In this document: in pieces, positions 47,843-55,558 of the stretch
Layout: each line of letters begins with the position of its first letter
Numbering within the stretch: position 1 is the first letter of the stretch
Assembly: GCF_004353845.1 (NCBI RefSeq)
Contig: NZ_CP037864.1
Coordinates: forward strand, 124,001 to 188,000
Direction of reading: 5' to 3'
DNA length: 64,000 nt
Source: Citrobacter arsenatis
GTDB taxonomy: Bacteria; Pseudomonadota; Gammaproteobacteria; Enterobacterales; Enterobacteriaceae
Position numbers and translations under genes: made by a program
The notes under the pieces: model-generated
The model's database searches: none
Told to the model about the DNA's origin: nothing
The model's input: the letters and a program-made list of their open reading frames with translations, nothing else

Positions 47843-48442
47843 ATGCTCTATATCTTTGATTTGGGTAATGTGATTGTCGATATCGACTTCAATCGCGTGT
47901 TAGGCACATGGAGCGATCTGAGCCGTGTACCGCTGGCCTCGCTAAAGCAAAGTTTCACCATGGGAGAGGCTTTTCACCAGCACGAACGAGGTGAAATAAC
48001 GGATGAAGCCTTTGCCGAGGCGCTATGTCATGACATGGCGCTGCCGCTAAGCTATGAGCAGTTCTCCCACGGCTGGCAGGCCGTTTTTGTTGCCTTGCGT
48101 CCTGAAGTCATCGACATCATGCATAAGCTGCGTGAGCAGGGGCATCGGGTGGTTGTCTTGTCGAATACTAACCGTCTGCACACGACGTTTTGGCCGGACG
48201 AATACCCCGAAATCCGTCAGGCTGCTGACCATATTTATCTTTCCCAGGATTTGGGCATGCGTAAACCGGAAGCCCGGATTTACCAGCACGTCCTGCAGTC
48301 TGAAGGTTTTTCTGCGCACGATGCGGTCTTTTTTGACGACAACGCCGATAATATTGAAGGGGCTAATCGGTTAGGGATTACCAGCATCCAGGTTGTCGAT
48401 AAAACGACCATTCCGGACTATTTCGCGAAGTTGTTATGCTAA
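47843..48442 (+). CDS. yihX: HAD-like alpha-D-glucose-1-phosphate phosphatase YihX
   Basis: A 199-residue HAD phosphatase, K-12 length, with IFDLGNVIVDID (nucleophile Asp), VVVLSNTNRLH (motif II), GMRKPEARIYQ (motif III Lys) and FFDDNADNIEGA (motif IV). The E. coli enzyme dephosphorylates glucose-1-phosphate and other hexose phosphates. AAGGAGAAGGGC precedes the ATG. First gene of the tightly overlapping yihX-yihY-dtd-fabY set. Confidence 0.95.
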   Translation: MLYIFDLGNVIVDIDFNRVLGTWSDLSRVPLASLKQSFTMGEAFHQHERGEITDEAFAEALCHDMALPLSYEQFSHGWQAVFVALRPEVIDIMHKLREQGHRVVVLSNTNRLHTTFWPDEYPEIRQAADHIYLSQDLGMRKPEARIYQHVLQSEGFSAHDAVFFDDNADNIEGANRLGITSIQVVDKTTIPDYFAKLLC

Positions 48443-49308
48443 AAAATGTTCAGCAACAAGCCTGGCACCATACGCGTCCTGTACGGGCCTGGCTGAAGCT
48501 ACTATGGCAGCGGATTGATGAGGACAACATGACGACGCTGGCAGGGAATCTTGCCTACGTTTCATTGCTCTCATTAGTGCCGCTTATTGCCGTAGTGTTT
48601 GCTCTTTTCGCCGCATTTCCGATGTTTTCCGACGTCAGTGTCCAGCTACGGCATTTTATTTTCGCAAACTTTATCCCGGCGACGGGAGATGTCATTCAGC
48701 GTTATATCGAACAGTTTGTCGCCAACTCGAACAAAATGACGGCCGTCGGGGCATGCGGGCTGATTGTCACAGCGTTATTGCTGATGTATGCCATTGATAA
48801 TGCTCTAAATACTATCTGGCGCAGTAAGCGTACTCGCCCTAAAGTTTACTCTTTCGCCGTCTACTGGATGATTTTAACGCTGGGGCCGCTGCTGGCGGGG
48901 GCCAGTCTGGCGATCAGCTCTTATCTGTTGTCATTGCGCTGGGCCAGCGATCTCAACACGGTGATTGATAACGTCCTGCGTATATTTCCGCTGGTGCTTT
49001 CCTGGCTCTCGTTCTGGCTGCTTTACAGCATCGTACCGACTACGCGTGTACCCAATCGTGATGCGGTTATTGGGGCCTTTGTGGCCGCCGTGTTGTTCGA
49101 AGCCGGAAAGAAAGGATTTGCGCTCTACATCACGATGTTCCCGTCGTATCAGCTCATTTACGGTGTCCTGGCGGTGATCCCCATTTTATTTGTCTGGGTA
49201 TACTGGACGTGGTGTATCGTCTTGCTAGGTGCGGAAATAACTGTCACTCTCGGGGAATACCGCAAACTTAAACAAGCCGCAGAACAAGAAGAAGCAGAGC
49301 AACCATGA
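48436..49308 (+). CDS. yihY: YihY family inner-membrane protein
   Basis: A 290-residue membrane protein of the YihY/BrkB family with about six hydrophobic segments (for example YVSLLSLVPLIAVVFALFAAF and LIYGVLAVIPILFVWVYWTWC). It was once mis-assigned as RNase BN. Physiological role unresolved. The start overlaps the yihX end by 7 bases and the stop overlaps dtd by 4 bases, so all are coupled. Confidence 0.94.
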   Translation: MLKNVQQQAWHHTRPVRAWLKLLWQRIDEDNMTTLAGNLAYVSLLSLVPLIAVVFALFAAFPMFSDVSVQLRHFIFANFIPATGDVIQRYIEQFVANSNKMTAVGACGLIVTALLLMYAIDNALNTIWRSKRTRPKVYSFAVYWMILTLGPLLAGASLAISSYLLSLRWASDLNTVIDNVLRIFPLVLSWLSFWLLYSIVPTTRVPNRDAVIGAFVAAVLFEAGKKGFALYITMFPSYQLIYGVLAVIPILFVWVYWTWCIVLLGAEITVTLGEYRKLKQAAEQEEAEQP

Positions 49309-49742
49309 TTGCATTAATTCAGCGCGTAACCCGTGCCAGCGTCACCGTGGAGGGCGAGGTGACGGGTGAAATTGGCCCAGGACTTTTGGTCCTGTTAGGT
49401 GTCGAAAGGGATGATGACGAACAAAAAGCGAACCGCCTGTGCGAGCGCGTACTCGGCTATCGAATCTTTAGCGATGCCGAAGGCAAAATGAACCTCAACG
49501 TGCAGCAATCAGGGGGGAGTGTGCTGGTGGTTTCACAGTTCACGCTGGCGGCTGATACCGAGCGCGGCATGCGCCCGGGGTTTTCGAAAGGCGCAGCGCC
49601 CGAGCGGGCAGAAGCGCTGTATGAGTACTTTGTTGAGCGTTGCCGCCAGCAGGAAATGAATACGCAAACCGGTCGATTCGCTGCGGATATGCAGGTTTCA
49701 CTGGTTAATGATGGTCCCGTGACGTTCTGGTTACAAGTATGA
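49305..49742 (+). CDS. dtd: D-aminoacyl-tRNA deacylase Dtd
   Basis: A 145-residue deacylase with the two active-site signatures SQFTLAAD and the C-terminal NDGPVTFWL carrying the cross-subunit Gly-cisPro. It hydrolyses D-Tyr-tRNA and other D-aminoacyl-tRNAs and Gly-tRNA(Ala). ATGA-type overlaps with both neighbours. Confidence 0.97.
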   Translation: MIALIQRVTRASVTVEGEVTGEIGPGLLVLLGVERDDDEQKANRLCERVLGYRIFSDAEGKMNLNVQQSGGSVLVVSQFTLAADTERGMRPGFSKGAAPERAEALYEYFVERCRQQEMNTQTGRFAADMQVSLVNDGPVTFWLQV

Positions 49743-50728
49743 ACCAGTTACCGGTGTGGCCGCGGGCAACAAGAGAGAATACGACTATGTATCACCTTCG
49801 AGTACCGCAAACAGAAGAAGAGTTAGAGCGTTACTACCAGTTTCGCTGGGAGATGCTGCGTAAACCTTTGCATCAACCAAAAGGCTCCGAACGGGATGCC
49901 TGGGATGCGATGGCGCATCATCAGATGGTGGTGGACGAAGAGGGGAATCTGGTTGCGGTAGGACGTTTGTATATCAATGCGGATAACGAAGCCTCCATAC
50001 GCTTTATGGCCGTTGACCCCTCAGTGCAGGAGAAAGGGTTGGGCACGCTGATGGCGATGACCCTGGAGTCTGTGGCGCGTCAGGAAGGGGTAAAGCGCGT
50101 AACCTGTAGCGCCCGGGAAGATGCGGTCGAATTTTTCGCCAAGCTCGGGTTTGTGAGTCAGGGAGAAATCACCACGCCGCAAACCACGCCGGTGCGCCAC
50201 TTTTTGATGATTAAACCCATCGCGACGCTGGACGACATTCTCCATCGTGGGGATTGGTGCGGACAGCTACAGCAAGCCTGGTACGAACATATTCCATTGA
50301 GTGAGAAAATGGGCGTGCGCATTCAGCAGTACACCGGGCAGAAATTTATTACCACGATGCCCGAGACGGGCAATCAGAACCCGCACCACACGCTGTTTGC
50401 CGGAAGCCTGTTTTCACTGGCAACGCTAACGGGCTGGGGGCTTATCTGGTTAATGCTGCGCGAGCGTCATCTGGGCGGGACCATAATCCTCGCCGATGCG
50501 CATATCCGATACAGCAGGCCGATCACCGGGAAACCTACCGCTATCGCCGATCTGGGCTCGCTGAGCGGTGACCTGGACCGTCTGGCAAGAGGTCGCAAGG
50601 CGCGCGTTCAGATGCAGGTCGGGGTATTTGGCGATGACACGCCGGGCGTTGTGTTCGAAGGCACCTACATTGTGCTACCCGCAAAACCTTTTGGCGCATA
50701 TGAAGAAGGTGGGAACGAGGAAGAGTAG
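49739..50728 (+). CDS. fabY: Fatty-acid biosynthesis protein FabY (YiiD), GNAT plus hotdog fusion
   Basis: A 329-residue two-domain protein, K-12 length. Residues ~20-150 are a GNAT acetyltransferase-like domain (EKGLGTLMAMTLESVARQEG). Residues ~190-325 are a thioesterase-like hotdog domain (NPHHTLFAGSLFSLATLTGWG). E. coli YiiD/FabY can supply an acetoacetyl-ACP synthase activity. The start is at the ATGA overlap with dtd; an internal ATG at 49787 (MYHLRVPQ) is possible. The C-terminal end is antisense to the decayed parE fragment. Confidence 0.92.
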   Translation: MNQLPVWPRATRENTTMYHLRVPQTEEELERYYQFRWEMLRKPLHQPKGSERDAWDAMAHHQMVVDEEGNLVAVGRLYINADNEASIRFMAVDPSVQEKGLGTLMAMTLESVARQEGVKRVTCSAREDAVEFFAKLGFVSQGEITTPQTTPVRHFLMIKPIATLDDILHRGDWCGQLQQAWYEHIPLSEKMGVRIQQYTGQKFITTMPETGNQNPHHTLFAGSLFSLATLTGWGLIWLMLRERHLGGTIILADAHIRYSRPITGKPTAIADLGSLSGDLDRLARGRKARVQMQVGVFGDDTPGVVFEGTYIVLPAKPFGAYEEGGNEEE

Positions 50729-51020
50729 ATCCTCTGGCTGAAATGTAATATTGGGTTCATTTGCTGATGCAAAATGCGGATTATGAAAATGCCATAATCC
50801 GCATTTTGATAAAAAATCGCATGCTGTCGATGATTGTATTGACGGGTACCTTTCTTAATCGCATAGCAGTTGCGTCCCATCAAAGCGTTTTCTCGAACAG
50901 TAAAAATAGCTGTTCCATCTCAGTCGTGTATTTATCCGCCTGCTGATAACCGAATTTTCTCCAGGTGTATTCATAGATAGATTCAAAGTCTTCGACTGCC
51001 TGATTAGAGAGTTTATTCAT
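50665..51020 (-). pseudogene. parE: Frameshifted ParE-type toxin gene
   Basis: The reverse strand from 51020 reads MNKLSNQAVEDFESIYEYTW and continues to LFLLFEKTL, then hits TGA at 50880-50882 (46 residues). The next frame continues a ParE-like C terminus, MGRNCYAIKKGTRQYNHRQ then HAIFYQNADYGIFIIRILHQ. One missing base near 50885 accounts for the break, since adding one base gives EKTPLMGRN. No slippery heptamer for -1 shifting is seen (GAGAAAACGCTTTGA). The start overlaps the parD stop by 8 bases, the usual parDE coupling. The last ~24 codons run antisense into fabY and may not be original. Confidence 0.8.
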
Positions 51021-51255
51021 TCAGACTGCGCTTTTTCCTGTGCGCGACCTCCTGTAGAGTCAGGTCGCTTGTGCCGCTGTGTATCCCATCCTCCAGCGCG
51101 TCGCGTAATGCGTTGTTTCGCAATTCTTGTTCTTCCAGTAAACGTAATGCCGAACGGACAACTTCGCTGGTGGAACCATAGCGCCCACTTTCAATCATTT
51201 CGTTAATAAAACGATCGAGATGCTCGCCAATCGTAATGCTGGTAGTTCTGGGCAT
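51013..51255 (-). CDS. parD: ParD-type ribbon-helix-helix antitoxin
   Basis: An 80-residue protein with N-terminal ribbon-helix-helix (MPRTTSITIGEHLDRFINEM then SGRYGSTSEVVRSALRLLEE) and a charged, flexible C-terminal toxin-binding tail, the ParD/CopG pattern. It is intact while its toxin partner is frameshifted. It should still autorepress through the inverted repeat at 51266-51288. Whether it now neutralises a toxin elsewhere is unknown. Confidence 0.88.
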   Translation of the reverse strand: MPRTTSITIGEHLDRFINEMIESGRYGSTSEVVRSALRLLEEQELRNNALRDALEDGIHSGTSDLTLQEVAHRKKRSLNE

Positions 51256-51265
51256 AGGTTTGTCC

Positions 51266-51288
51266 TTTGTGTTATCTATTCACACAAA
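51266..51288 (-). promoter_or_regulatory. Candidate ParD operator
   Basis: TTTGTGT-N9-ACACAAA is a perfect 7-bp inverted repeat starting 10 bases upstream of the parD ATG, typical in size and position for toxin-antitoxin autoregulation. Confidence 0.55.
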
Positions 51289-51318
51289 TAGCACCCGTGG
51301 ACGAAAACATGAACAACC

Positions 51319-52227
51319 TTACTGACCTAGCCGCCAGGCCACATCCCGCATAACGCTTCGTGCCGCCTGGCTCACCCCAGCCAACTGGAAAAATCCGTGG
51401 ATAACGCCGAGATAGCGTTGGCTAGTGCACTCCACTCCCTGTTCCTGGAACCGTTGATACAGGGCCTCGCCTTCATCTCGCAGTGGGTCGAATTCAGCTG
51501 TAATGATGTGCGTGGGCGGCAAACCGTTGAAGTCTTCACGCCAGAGCGGGCTGACTTCGGGATGCAGTGGATCGGTTTGCGGTATATACATCTCGTAGCC
51601 CGACAGTAGCGTGTCGCGGGTGATAATGTAATCCTGTCCATTATGGTCATAGCTCGCAAACCTGGCGGTTGCGTCCAGCATCGGGTAGATCAGCATAAGC
51701 TGCGCAGGTTGCCATTGTCCGCCAGCTTTCAGGCGTAGTGCGGTGACCAGCGCCAGATGCCCGCCCGCGCTGTCACCGGCAAGCGTAATTTTGTTGCGGT
51801 CGACTCCCAGTTTTTGGGCATACTTCCAGATAATATTAGCCCCTGTTTCAGCATCGTTATGTGCAGCCGGGAAGGTGTGCTCTGGCGCGAGGCGATATTG
51901 CACCGCAATGACCCGACAGCCGCTGTACCACGCGAGCTGCCTTAGCTGGTTATCATGGGTGGCGAATCCGCCGCTGACAAAGCAGCCGCCGTGATAATAG
52001 ATAACGCAGGGTAGAATTCCCGTGCCGCCCCGCGGCGAAACAACGCGAAACGTCATGGCATCGAGTTCAATATCTTCAACCTGTACGCGGGTTTCAGTTT
52101 TTCCTGCCAGTGCTGTGCTGGCGATGTAGCCTGCTCTCCGGTCATCAATATTCTGTTGGCGTGAAGAAGGGCGTCCCGCCGCGATAAATGCCTCAACCAG
52201 CTGTGCAATCCCGCTTTCCAGTACCAT
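51319..52227 (-). CDS. Alpha/beta hydrolase, hormone-sensitive-lipase-like carboxylesterase
   Basis: A 302-residue family IV esterase. Oxyanion-hole motif HGG (79-81, in YYHGGCFVSGG). The catalytic triad is Ser153 in AGDSAGGH, Asp247 in EFDPLRDEG and His277 in VIHGFF. No signal peptide, so cytoplasmic. It resembles the Aes/LipH type, acting on short-chain acyl esters; the physiological substrate is unknown. Not present at this position in K-12 as I recall. Sits alone between two toxin-antitoxin loci. Confidence 0.88.
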   Translation of the reverse strand: MVLESGIAQLVEAFIAAGRPSSRQQNIDDRRAGYIASTALAGKTETRVQVEDIELDAMTFRVVSPRGGTGILPCVIYYHGGCFVSGGFATHDNQLRQLAWYSGCRVIAVQYRLAPEHTFPAAHNDAETGANIIWKYAQKLGVDRNKITLAGDSAGGHLALVTALRLKAGGQWQPAQLMLIYPMLDATARFASYDHNGQDYIITRDTLLSGYEMYIPQTDPLHPEVSPLWREDFNGLPPTHIITAEFDPLRDEGEALYQRFQEQGVECTSQRYLGVIHGFFQLAGVSQAARSVMRDVAWRLGQ

Positions 52228-52409
52228 TTTCTATTTTCCTTATCTGTATGGATATACAGGTTTATAACCTGGATACCTACGAAAGCAAATGGGAAAAAAG
52301 GGGGCGGGTATGATTCTGGAAAGCGGCTCGCAAAAATAAAAATCGTTCGCGTGAGGGCTACTTTCCCACTTTTCTCAAGTGTATCTTGTGTGGAAATTAA
52401 TCGCCGATG

Positions 52410-52426
52410 ATATACTGGAGGTATAT
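52410..52426 (+). promoter_or_regulatory. Candidate vapBC operator/promoter
   Basis: ATATAC-TGGAG-GTATAT is a perfect 6-bp inverted repeat that overlaps a -10-like TATACT (52411-52416). This fits antitoxin-mediated autorepression of vapBC. Confidence 0.5.
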
Positions 52427-52450
52427 GTGAGTATGATGGCTGGGATGGAT

Positions 52451-52675
52451 ATGGGCAGAATTTTACTCGATTTATCAGATGAGGTGATTAAACGTCTTGA
52501 TGATCTCAAGGTTCAGCGCAACCTGCCGCGAGCAGAACTCTTACGGGAGGCTGTTGAACAGTACCTGGAGAGGCAGGATCAGGCTGAAACAACAATTTCA
52601 CGTGCGCTTGGGCTGTGGCAAGGCTGTGAGGAAGATGGTGTTGAATATCAGCGTAAACTCCGTGAGGAATGGTAA
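52451..52675 (+). CDS. vapB: VapB-type ribbon-helix-helix antitoxin
   Basis: A 74-residue antitoxin starting MGRILLDLSDEVIKRLDDLK, with the RHH fold in residues ~2-45 and an acidic C-terminal tail (LGLWQGCEEDGVEYQRKLREEW) that would bind the PIN toxin. In-frame ATGs at 52433 and 52445 are alternative starts; the operator-like repeat and -10 just upstream argue against anything longer. The stop TAA overlaps the vapC ATG (TAATG). Confidence 0.82.
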   Translation: MGRILLDLSDEVIKRLDDLKVQRNLPRAELLREAVEQYLERQDQAETTISRALGLWQGCEEDGVEYQRKLREEW

Positions 52676-53049
52676 TGGTCAAAGGATCAGCGCTTTTTGA
52701 TACCAACATCCTCATCGACCTGTTTAGCGGGAGAAATGAAGCAAAACTAGCGATAGAAACATGGCCGCCACAGAACTCAATCAGTCTCATTACATGGATG
52801 GAAGTGATGGTGGGCGCAAAAAAATACCATCAGGAAGCCCGTACTCGCGTTGCGCTAGGCGCTTTTAACGTGATCGGCGTTTCACAGGATATTGCTGAAC
52901 GAAGCGTAAGTATCAGACAGAAACATGGGATGAAATTGCCGGATGCCATTATTTTGGCCACAGCGCAGATTCATCGTCTTACGCTGATTACGCGTAATAC
53001 CAAGGATTTTGCAGGCATATCAGGCGTGGTCACGCCGTATACGTTATAA
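52675..53049 (+). CDS. vapC: VapC-type PIN-domain toxin ribonuclease
   Basis: A 124-residue PIN-domain nuclease with the four acidic metal ligands present: Asp9 (ALFDTNILID), Glu43 (WMEVMVG), Asp90 (KLPDAIILATA) and Asp111 (NTKDFAGI). VapC toxins cleave initiator tRNA or rRNA. The catalytic set is complete, so this toxin looks functional, unlike the nearby ParE. The ATG at 52675 overlaps the vapB stop and is preferred to the one at 52669. Confidence 0.88.
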   Translation: MVKGSALFDTNILIDLFSGRNEAKLAIETWPPQNSISLITWMEVMVGAKKYHQEARTRVALGAFNVIGVSQDIAERSVSIRQKHGMKLPDAIILATAQIHRLTLITRNTKDFAGISGVVTPYTL

Positions 53050-53085
53050 CCCGGGCGACCCACGCCGCCCGGTGGTGCGGAGAAC

Positions 53086-54015
53086 CTACTCCCCTTCACC
53101 CGGGAACAGGAACGGGTTGATGGAGCTGCGGGCGAAGCCTTCTTGCTCCATGTGCGCGTCCAGCATCAGTGAAGCGAGATCGTCGGCTACTGCCTCAACT
53201 TTCGGGTCTTTTTCCTGATAGAGAATCTTCAGGTAAGTCCCACAGTCGCCGCAGCTTTCAGCTTTAATTGCCGCCTGTTCGTTATCCAGCGACCAGTAGT
53301 TCAAATCACGGCTCTGCTCGCAGTTGCTGCACTTCACGCGCACCACGTGCCACTCGGTTTCGCACAGGTTGCAGTGCAGATAGCGCAGCCCCTGAGTGGT
53401 CCCGATTTGCACTATGCTGGAGACCGGCATTGAACCACATACCGGGCAGTACTGACGCTGTTCACCGTATTCCGCACGGGCTTTGCCGGGGATCAGGCTT
53501 GCCATCTGCGCCCAGTAGAGCGACAGGGCAGCCCAAATGAACGGCGCTTTGTCGCTGCTGACGGAGGCGAAATCAGAGGCAAACAGCGCGCTGGCCATCA
53601 GCTCCAGTTCCTGCTCTGAGGCTTTTTCCAGATTCTCGATCACGGCTAGCGCAGGGCCGCTCATTTCTGGCTTTAGCTCAGCAATTAACGATTGCAGCAA
53701 TTTTTGCCAGTGTTTGTCGCGTGGCAGAACGTGGATATCCAGCGGCGGTTTGCCCTGATCGTTCGCTTCTTTGATGCGAGCGGTCAGATCGATCTGCAGC
53801 GGATGGTCGTACAACACCACTTCCTGCGCGTGGGCGATCAGCGCGGCAAAGCGCAGGTAATCGCCCAGCGGGTTGTTCTCGGCCAGCTCGCGCAGTCGCT
53901 CAGCGCGGCGGTTATACAAATTTTTGAGTCTGGGGAATAACAACGGCGGAATCATATCCGCCGTGCGTTTCTCGCTCGAACCCAGCTCATCTTGCGGGAT
54001 TATGCGAATACTCAT
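53086..54015 (-). CDS. fdhE: Formate dehydrogenase accessory protein FdhE
   Basis: A 309-residue rubredoxin-like iron-binding protein, K-12 length. Four CxxC motifs lie in the C-terminal half (CPVCGS, CNLCETEW, CSNCEQ, CGDCGTY). FdhE interacts with the catalytic subunits of respiratory formate dehydrogenases and is needed for their activity, possibly as a Tat quality-control factor. It is last in fdoGHI-fdhE, with a 4-base overlap with fdoI. A CCGGGCG/CGCCCGG hairpin lies at 53051-53072 between it and vapC. Confidence 0.96.
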   Translation of the reverse strand: MSIRIIPQDELGSSEKRTADMIPPLLFPRLKNLYNRRAERLRELAENNPLGDYLRFAALIAHAQEVVLYDHPLQIDLTARIKEANDQGKPPLDIHVLPRDKHWQKLLQSLIAELKPEMSGPALAVIENLEKASEQELELMASALFASDFASVSSDKAPFIWAALSLYWAQMASLIPGKARAEYGEQRQYCPVCGSMPVSSIVQIGTTQGLRYLHCNLCETEWHVVRVKCSNCEQSRDLNYWSLDNEQAAIKAESCGDCGTYLKILYQEKDPKVEAVADDLASLMLDAHMEQEGFARSSINPFLFPGEGE

Positions 54016-54647
54016 TCAGTTTTTTTTTCCGTTGTCTTGCGGACTTCACGGTACCAGCGCGGGTGATGTTTCTTCGCCCATGAGCTGGTAACCCATCCTT
54101 CCACCATCGCGGTAATGGTGCCTTTCACCCAAAGGGCGGCGTAAATGTGCACCATGATAACCACAATTAACGCTACTGCGGCAAATGAATGCAGCATTAA
54201 CGCGAATCGGATCACCGGGATTGAGAAAGCAGGCGCAAAATACGGACGCCAGATGACCACTCCACTCACCAGCAACAGGACCAGGAAGATAATCGCCGCC
54301 CAGAATACGCATTTCTGGCCGAAGTTATAACGTCCCGTGTCACCTACTTCCTCGTTGACGACAATCTTACGAATATTCTTCGCCCAAAAGATATCATCCC
54401 GATTGATTAGATTGTGGTGCCAGTAACGGAAAAACATGATGATAAACGAGGCAAACATGACAACGCCGACAAACGGGTGCACAATTCGCGCCAGTTGCGG
54501 AGTGCCCATGATGTGCATCAGCCAGTTAAAAGACGGGAAGAGAAAGCCCATCCCGCTCACTGCCGCCAGAATGAAGCAGAAGGCGGTGATCCAGTGGTTG
54601 ATGCGTTCCGGCGCCGTGTAGCGCACGATGGTGTCACGTCGTTTCAT
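54012..54647 (-). CDS. fdoI: Formate dehydrogenase-O cytochrome b556 subunit FdoI
   Basis: A 211-residue membrane protein with four hydrophobic helices and haem-ligand histidines (for example ERINHWITAFCF and MLHSFAAVALIVVIMVHIYAALW). It anchors the periplasmic FdoGH and passes electrons from formate to quinone. ATGA overlaps with fdoH upstream and fdhE downstream show translational coupling. Confidence 0.97.
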   Translation of the reverse strand: MKRRDTIVRYTAPERINHWITAFCFILAAVSGMGFLFPSFNWLMHIMGTPQLARIVHPFVGVVMFASFIIMFFRYWHHNLINRDDIFWAKNIRKIVVNEEVGDTGRYNFGQKCVFWAAIIFLVLLLVSGVVIWRPYFAPAFSIPVIRFALMLHSFAAVALIVVIMVHIYAALWVKGTITAMVEGWVTSSWAKKHHPRWYREVRKTTEKKTE

Positions 54648-55546
54648 TTGCGCACCTCGTCTTTTTCTTCATGCAGATTGTCTTCTTCCTCTTCCGCACG
54701 ATTCGGGCCTACGCCGACGTAGTGGAAGATACTGGCCGCAAATGTCGCTGCAAAGCCGACTGCTGCGAGAGGTTTCCAGATGCCTTTCCAGAATTTCACG
54801 GTCGCGCTGATTTCCGGGTTCTCCGGCAGACCGTGGTACAGATTCGGCTTGTCGGCATGGTGCAATACGTACATTACGTGCGTACCACCTACGCCTGCCG
54901 GATCGTACAGACCCGCATTTTCGTAACCACGCGTTTTCAGTTCCGCTACGCGCTCGCCGGCCAGCGTCTTCATCGACTCCTTCGTGCCGAAATGGATGGC
55001 GCCGGTTGGACAGGTTTTCACGCAGGCCGGTTCTTGCCCAACCACCACACGGTCAACGCACAGCGTACATTTGTAGACGCGGTTGTCTTCCGGGTTGAGG
55101 CGTGGCACATCGAACGGGCAGCCAGCAATGCAGTAGCCGCAGCCGATGCACTGCTCGGACTGAAAGTCGACGATGCCGTTGGCATACTGAATGATCGCGC
55201 CTTCAGCCGGGCACGCCTTCAGGCAGCCCGGATCGGCGCAGTGCATACAGCCATCCTTGCGGATCAGCCACTCAAGTTTGTCGTTCTGTTCCACTTCCGA
55301 GAAGCGCATCACCGTCCAGGATTTGGCGGTCAAATCCGCCGGGTTGTCATACACCCCAACGTTGTTGCCCACTTCATCACGGATGTCGTTCCACTCGGAA
55401 CATGCCACCTGACAGGCTTTACAGCCGATGCAGGTAGTGACGTCGATAAGTTTCGCCACCTCTTCCTGGTGATCCCGCGCCTGAGGCGCGGGGGTGAAAC
55501 CGTTAGTGGCGGATCGACGAATGATGTCTTGCGATTGATAAGCCAT
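54644..55546 (-). CDS. fdoH: Formate dehydrogenase-O iron-sulfur subunit FdoH
   Basis: A 300-residue protein with four ferredoxin-type cysteine clusters (CIGCKACQVACSEW, CMHCADPGCLKACP, CIGCGYCIAGCPFD, CTLCVDRVVVGQEPACVKTCP), each binding a [4Fe-4S] centre. A single C-terminal membrane helix (WKPLAAVGFAATFAASIFHYVGVG) follows, then a charged tail. It is exported with FdoG through Tat. Twelve bases separate it from fdoG. Confidence 0.98.
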   Translation of the reverse strand: MAYQSQDIIRRSATNGFTPAPQARDHQEEVAKLIDVTTCIGCKACQVACSEWNDIRDEVGNNVGVYDNPADLTAKSWTVMRFSEVEQNDKLEWLIRKDGCMHCADPGCLKACPAEGAIIQYANGIVDFQSEQCIGCGYCIAGCPFDVPRLNPEDNRVYKCTLCVDRVVVGQEPACVKTCPTGAIHFGTKESMKTLAGERVAELKTRGYENAGLYDPAGVGGTHVMYVLHHADKPNLYHGLPENPEISATVKFWKGIWKPLAAVGFAATFAASIFHYVGVGPNRAEEEEDNLHEEKDEVRK

Positions 55547-55558
55547 AGGTCGTCTCCG

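Noticed and set aside
50880..50900. Programmed frameshift in parE
   Set aside because: The CTT-TGA stop context resembles the prfB +1 site, but the intact downstream frame needs a -1 shift and there is no slippery heptamer or upstream stimulatory sequence.
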